A stretch of DNA of 9,852 nucleotides from contig JAYYOR010000001.1 of assembly GCA_036130055.1 (NCBI GenBank), positions 1-9,852 of the forward strand, in the 5' to 3' direction. Below are positions 6,723 to 9,852 of this stretch, piece by piece. The DNA is from TMED69 sp036130055 (GTDB lineage: Bacteria > Pseudomonadota > Gammaproteobacteria > Ga0077536). The stretch's first letter is position 1, and every line of letters starts with the position of its first letter. A program made the translations under genes and the position numbers. The notes under the pieces were generated by a model. That model saw nothing but the letters and a program-made list of their open reading frames with translations, was not told the DNA's origin and did not search any database.

Positions 6723-7418
6723 TTATTCTTCTAGCATTGATTTATATAGCTCGAAATCACCCTCTGACAATTTGAATTTGCCGAAGAAAAGACTGCCTTG
6801 CAGTAAACCACTTACCTCACAACAAAATTTAAAAAAAACAAGTAATGACTCACGATCGTTTAAGAAATCAAGATCTGCAAAAACAACTAGACCAAGGAAT
6901 TTTCTGTCTTCTATTGTTTGCAATTCAATTGAACCCGGCTCATACATGTCAGCTATATTAATCGCTAACGATTCCTGAGTTCTTATTGTTAGCTTTTTAC
7001 TAAAAACTGGGAGGCCACTAACTACCATACCATGACCCTCAAGCACCCGTTTAATCTCTTTTCCCGAAAAAAAGGATTCCAAATCTGGTTTTATGAAAAG
7101 TTGGCAGACCGTATTAGCTTTTGTAACAGTGTTTGTTTCGCCCTGATCCCTCTCATCGTCAGAAAGGACTTCATCAAAAAGTGTTAGTTGAGTCTCATTT
7201 TCTTCAGAGATGGGTAGATCCAGTTGATTCTTTCCTTCATCGTCGCTATTTGATTGTAAATTAATTTCAAGATCAAAATTTTTTATACTGTTTTGATTTG
7301 GACGTTGATATTTGAATTTGTCTTTCTCAGAGCGTGATTTTTTCCAAACTGGAATACAGACACTTATGATTACTATTAATCCAATTAGAGCTAGAGTAAT
7401 CTGCAAAGAAGCTGTCAT
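6723..7418 (-). CDS. zipA: Cell division protein ZipA
   Basis: Inner-membrane division protein that tethers FtsZ to the membrane and supports early divisome assembly. It is 231 residues, short for the family (E. coli 328). One N-terminal membrane segment (about 5-25) is followed by a basic patch (KKSRSEKDK), an acidic, serine-rich linker to about 100 (DDEG, SEENE, DEVLSDDER) instead of the long Pro/Gln-rich linker of E. coli, and the C-terminal FtsZ-binding domain (about 103-231). Diagnostic there are INIADMYEPGSIELQTIEDRK-type residues 153-173, matching the MVEPGTFDL region of other ZipA proteins. The position between smc and ligA is the usual gammaproteobacterial one and strongly supports the call. 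The ATG lies 11 bases after smc and has no clear Shine-Dalgarno sequence, so it probably depends on translation of smc. Confidence 0.9.
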   Translation of the reverse strand: MTASLQITLALIGLIVIISVCIPVWKKSRSEKDKFKYQRPNQNSIKNFDLEINLQSNSDDEGKNQLDLPISEENETQLTLFDEVLSDDERDQGETNTVTKANTVCQLFIKPDLESFFSGKEIKRVLEGHGMVVSGLPVFSKKLTIRTQESLAINIADMYEPGSIELQTIEDRKFLGLVVFADLDFLNDRESLLVFFKFCCEVSGLLQGSLFFGKFKLSEGDFELYKSMLEE

Positions 7419-7429
7419 AAATTTGAGAA

Positions 7430-9852
7430 TTAAGCTTGCTTCGCCATTTTAATTGCTTCAATTATATTGACGTTAACCAATCTTGAGATACCTGCCTCTT
7501 CCATTGTAACGCCTAGAAGTTGATCAGCTGCTTCCATAGTAATTTTATTATGAGTTACATATAAAAACTGAACGTATGTTGACATTTTTTTTAGCATAGT
7601 TGCAAAACGGAGGGCATTGCTGTCATCTAACGGAGCGTCAACTTCATCGAGCAAACAGAAGGGGGCTGGTTTTAATTTAAAAATAGTAAAGATAAGCGCC
7701 AGAGCGGTAAGAGCTTTTTCCCCTCCTGATAACTGATTAATAGTTGTGTTTCTTTTCCCGGGCGGACGAGCGATTATAGTGACCCCTGTCTCTAAAAGAT
7801 TATCTGAAGTCATTTCTAGTCTGGCATTGCCTCCACCAAATAGTTCAATAAACGTCGCTTTTAAATTTTGATTGATTTTTTCATACATGTCTGAAAATCT
7901 ACTCTTGGTTTCCTGTTCTATCTTCCGCATCGCTTCTGTTAAAGTCGACAAGGCTCCTGTTAGATCCCCGATCTCACTTTCAAGTTTAATTTGCCTTGAA
8001 TCCAGTTCTTCAAACTCATCGATTGCGGCCAGGTTTATTGGCCCAAGTCTCTCAATCTTCCTAACAACTTGTGCAGACTCTTCTTCTAGCTTTTCGACGG
8101 TTAAATCAGCGATCGATGCCTTGTCTTCAAAAATCTTCGGATCAAATTCTTGAGTTTCGAGTAGGGCTTCCTGCTTGCCTTGCAGAGAGCTTATTTCAGA
8201 CTGAAGAGAGATCTGATTATTTTTTAAGGTGTCGAGTTTAATAGAACAATCTCTCTTTTTATTGTTCAGTATTATTTTAGATTGCTCTAACTCTTTTAGC
8301 TTCACATCTAGATTCGCAACTTCACGGCTAAATTCGTCTCGCAACAGAATTTCTTCTTTTATGTCATCTGGCTCTTCTTCAGAAAATTTTGGTAAAAATT
8401 CAATTGCTTCTTTTATTTTATTCTTCTCCAAAACATATTCATTAGACCTTTTGGTTTTCATCTCCAAGGAATTGCGCAAGGAGTTCACTTGAATATTCTG
8501 TTCATCTTTAGTGTTTTTTTTATTTTCTAGCTGCTGATTTAAAGTTTCTATCTCTCTATTTAATTGAATTTGTTGCTGGGTCAGACTCTCATTAGATTCT
8601 ATATTATTCTTTTCCTCGGATAACAATTGCTCAAGTTGATTTTCAAATTTAGTTGATTGCTCCTTTAATTTTGAAAGTTTTTCTTCTAATTCATTTAGCT
8701 CGATGGCAACCTCATCTCTCTTTATTTTTGCTGCAGCAATTTCTTTTTCGAGATCTGCCTTTCTTGTTTGCACTCTAATTTGGAGCTCTTTGAATTCAAG
8801 TAATTTGCTTTCTATAATTGCTATTTCTTTGTTTAAAACACTTTCAGTGCGAAATGCATCAGAATGTTTTGTTTGTAAACTATCTCTTTCTTTTTCTAAC
8901 TGATCCACTTCATGACGCGTATTATCAATGTCCTCTGTTAATTTTTTTATATTTGAATTTTGTACTATCAAACCCGGAAGATGAGCGCTTGATGCAGGTA
9001 ATTTGCACCAATTGTTTCCAAAAACAACCCCTGCCTTAGACACTACAATTTGTTGCTGTTTTAAATTTGTTCTGACCTTTAAAGCCTCTTCATTAGAATC
9101 AACGACTTTGACATATCTTGACAAGTTCTTAACCGAATCTGATGCCTTATCAATTTTCTGCTCAAGACACTGGTCAACCCCATGAGCATCTTCATTCTGC
9201 TCGCAAGGAATATCATCAAACAAGACATAAAGGTCAATCGGCAGGCTATCAAGGTCAATTTTCATTAGGTTAAAATCTTTACTTTTTATACACAAAGTAT
9301 TAAGAGGTAAACTGAAAGATTTCTCAAACGCCCTCTCCCATCCGTTATGAACCCTAATTTCCCCAAGTAACTTTTTGTTACCGAGAAAATTGTTGCTTTT
9401 TAACCAATCATTAACTCGGTCATCATTTTCGCCGAGCGCTTGAGATTGAATGGCTTTTAGAGATGATAGTTTTCCCTTATCCTCTTGATTTTTTTTTTGC
9501 AATTTAAAGAGAACCGCATCCGTTTTCGAAATCAGCCCTCGTGTTGCTTCAATATCTGCTCTACAGGTAGCCATTTTACGCTGAGCATCTTCTCTCTCTT
9601 TTTTTATCTTCTCCAATCTACTTTCTATCTGATTGGATTCGAGTTCTAGGCTATGTTCGGGGCTTTCGCTGACTATTTTCTCAAGAGATTTTAGTTCTTC
9701 AAGCTTTTTGGCTCTAAGTTGCGTTATGAAATTGATCTCTAAGAAAGACGCTTCTTTGCTATGGACCAAGCTGTTTTTCTCGGCCTCGATTTTTCGGATG
9801 ATGTTAAAAGATTGGGTTACCTTATTTGATAATACTGATAATTCTTCTTTTT
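7430..9852 (-). CDS. smc: Chromosome partition protein SMC, 5' end beyond window
   Basis: The C-terminal 806 residues of a bacterial SMC ATPase, which with ScpA/ScpB forms condensin and organises and segregates the chromosome. Full proteins are about 1150-1200 residues; the missing part is the N-terminal head with Walker A and most of the first coiled coil. The frame is open to the right edge, so the TTG at 9769 is internal and not a start. In order: end of the outgoing coiled coil, hinge (about 8966-9406, beginning WLKSNNFLGNKKLLGEI), a long returning coiled coil rich in Glu, Lys and Leu, and the C-terminal head with LGPINLAAIDEFEEL, ABC signature LSGGEK (about 7717-7734), Walker B FCLLDEVDAP with D-loop LDDSN, and switch His in VTHNK. 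All head residues look intact. First visible gene of the smc-zipA-ligA operon; its promoter is outside. A true SMC rather than MukB. Confidence 0.96.
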   Translation of the reverse strand, partial: KEELSVLSNKVTQSFNIIRKIEAEKNSLVHSKEASFLEINFITQLRAKKLEELKSLEKIVSESPEHSLELESNQIESRLEKIKKEREDAQRKMATCRADIEATRGLISKTDAVLFKLQKKNQEDKGKLSSLKAIQSQALGENDDRVNDWLKSNNFLGNKKLLGEIRVHNGWERAFEKSFSLPLNTLCIKSKDFNLMKIDLDSLPIDLYVLFDDIPCEQNEDAHGVDQCLEQKIDKASDSVKNLSRYVKVVDSNEEALKVRTNLKQQQIVVSKAGVVFGNNWCKLPASSAHLPGLIVQNSNIKKLTEDIDNTRHEVDQLEKERDSLQTKHSDAFRTESVLNKEIAIIESKLLEFKELQIRVQTRKADLEKEIAAAKIKRDEVAIELNELEEKLSKLKEQSTKFENQLEQLLSEEKNNIESNESLTQQQIQLNREIETLNQQLENKKNTKDEQNIQVNSLRNSLEMKTKRSNEYVLEKNKIKEAIEFLPKFSEEEPDDIKEEILLRDEFSREVANLDVKLKELEQSKIILNNKKRDCSIKLDTLKNNQISLQSEISSLQGKQEALLETQEFDPKIFEDKASIADLTVEKLEEESAQVVRKIERLGPINLAAIDEFEELDSRQIKLESEIGDLTGALSTLTEAMRKIEQETKSRFSDMYEKINQNLKATFIELFGGGNARLEMTSDNLLETGVTIIARPPGKRNTTINQLSGGEKALTALALIFTIFKLKPAPFCLLDEVDAPLDDSNALRFATMLKKMSTYVQFLYVTHNKITMEAADQLLGVTMEEAGISRLVNVNIIEAIKMAKQA
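9489..9498 (-). repeat. A10 homopolymer tract inside smc
   Basis: Ten consecutive A on the coding strand (T on +) encode the end of Gln, Lys-Lys and the start of Asn in the coiled coil before the hinge. It is the longest single-base run noticed in the window and a spot prone to polymerase slippage or sequencing error. The reading frame here is intact. Confidence 0.85.

Noticed and set aside
7872..9185. Several rightward open frames of 60-93 codons opposite smc
   Set aside because: They are low-complexity Ser/Phe/Leu-rich shadows of the Glu/Lys/Leu-rich SMC coiled coil and have no independent support.
9767..9769. TTG as the start codon of smc
   Set aside because: The frame continues open and coiled-coil-like for 27 more codons to the window edge, and the N-terminal head of SMC must lie upstream. 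The gene is simply cut by the window.
1..9852. CRISPR arrays, tRNA or rRNA genes, insertion sequences, toxin-antitoxin or phage modules
   Set aside because: No regularly spaced repeats, tRNA-like cloverleaf stretches, transposase motifs or unexplained gaps over 300 bases were found; nearly all of the window is coding for core proteins.

Overview
The window reads as part of the chromosome of a low-GC gammaproteobacterium with a compact genome. The gene families are gammaproteobacterial: the order smc-zipA-ligA is typical of that class, ZipA is essentially confined to it, and an HtrA protease directly upstream of lepA is the mucD-lepA arrangement known from Pseudomonas relatives. GC looks to be in the high thirties by eye. 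Intergenic gaps are very short (0, 3, 11, 14 and 57 bases, plus one divergent spacer of 211 bases). A streamlined free-living (for example marine) lineage or a host-associated one would both fit, and I cannot place it below class.

Layout. Positions 1-2210 are a leftward pair, mucD (periplasmic HtrA protease) then lepA (ribosomal back-translocase EF4, cut by the left edge). Positions 2211-2421 are a divergent control region with candidate promoters for both directions and two inverted repeats. Positions 2422-4743 are a rightward pair, nadB (L-aspartate oxidase, NAD synthesis) and a YciK-like short-chain dehydrogenase whose start codon directly abuts the nadB stop. Positions 4758-9852 are a leftward housekeeping operon, smc (5' end beyond the right edge), zipA and ligA, serving chromosome organisation, cell division and DNA ligation. 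It meets the nadB operon tail to tail with only 14 bases between stop codons.

I found no mobile elements, CRISPR, tRNA or rRNA, phage genes or new multi-gene system; this is core genome. The points worth a second look are molecular. LigA has lost the whole Cys4 zinc finger while all other domains remain. The YciK-like protein lacks the catalytic serine and the PG motif of its family. The lepA ribosome binding site can pair with an 8-base complement just upstream. The sigma factor/anti-sigma block (rpoE/algU-mucAB) that sits between nadB and mucD in Pseudomonas is absent, leaving a spacer with palindromes and apparently face-to-face promoters.
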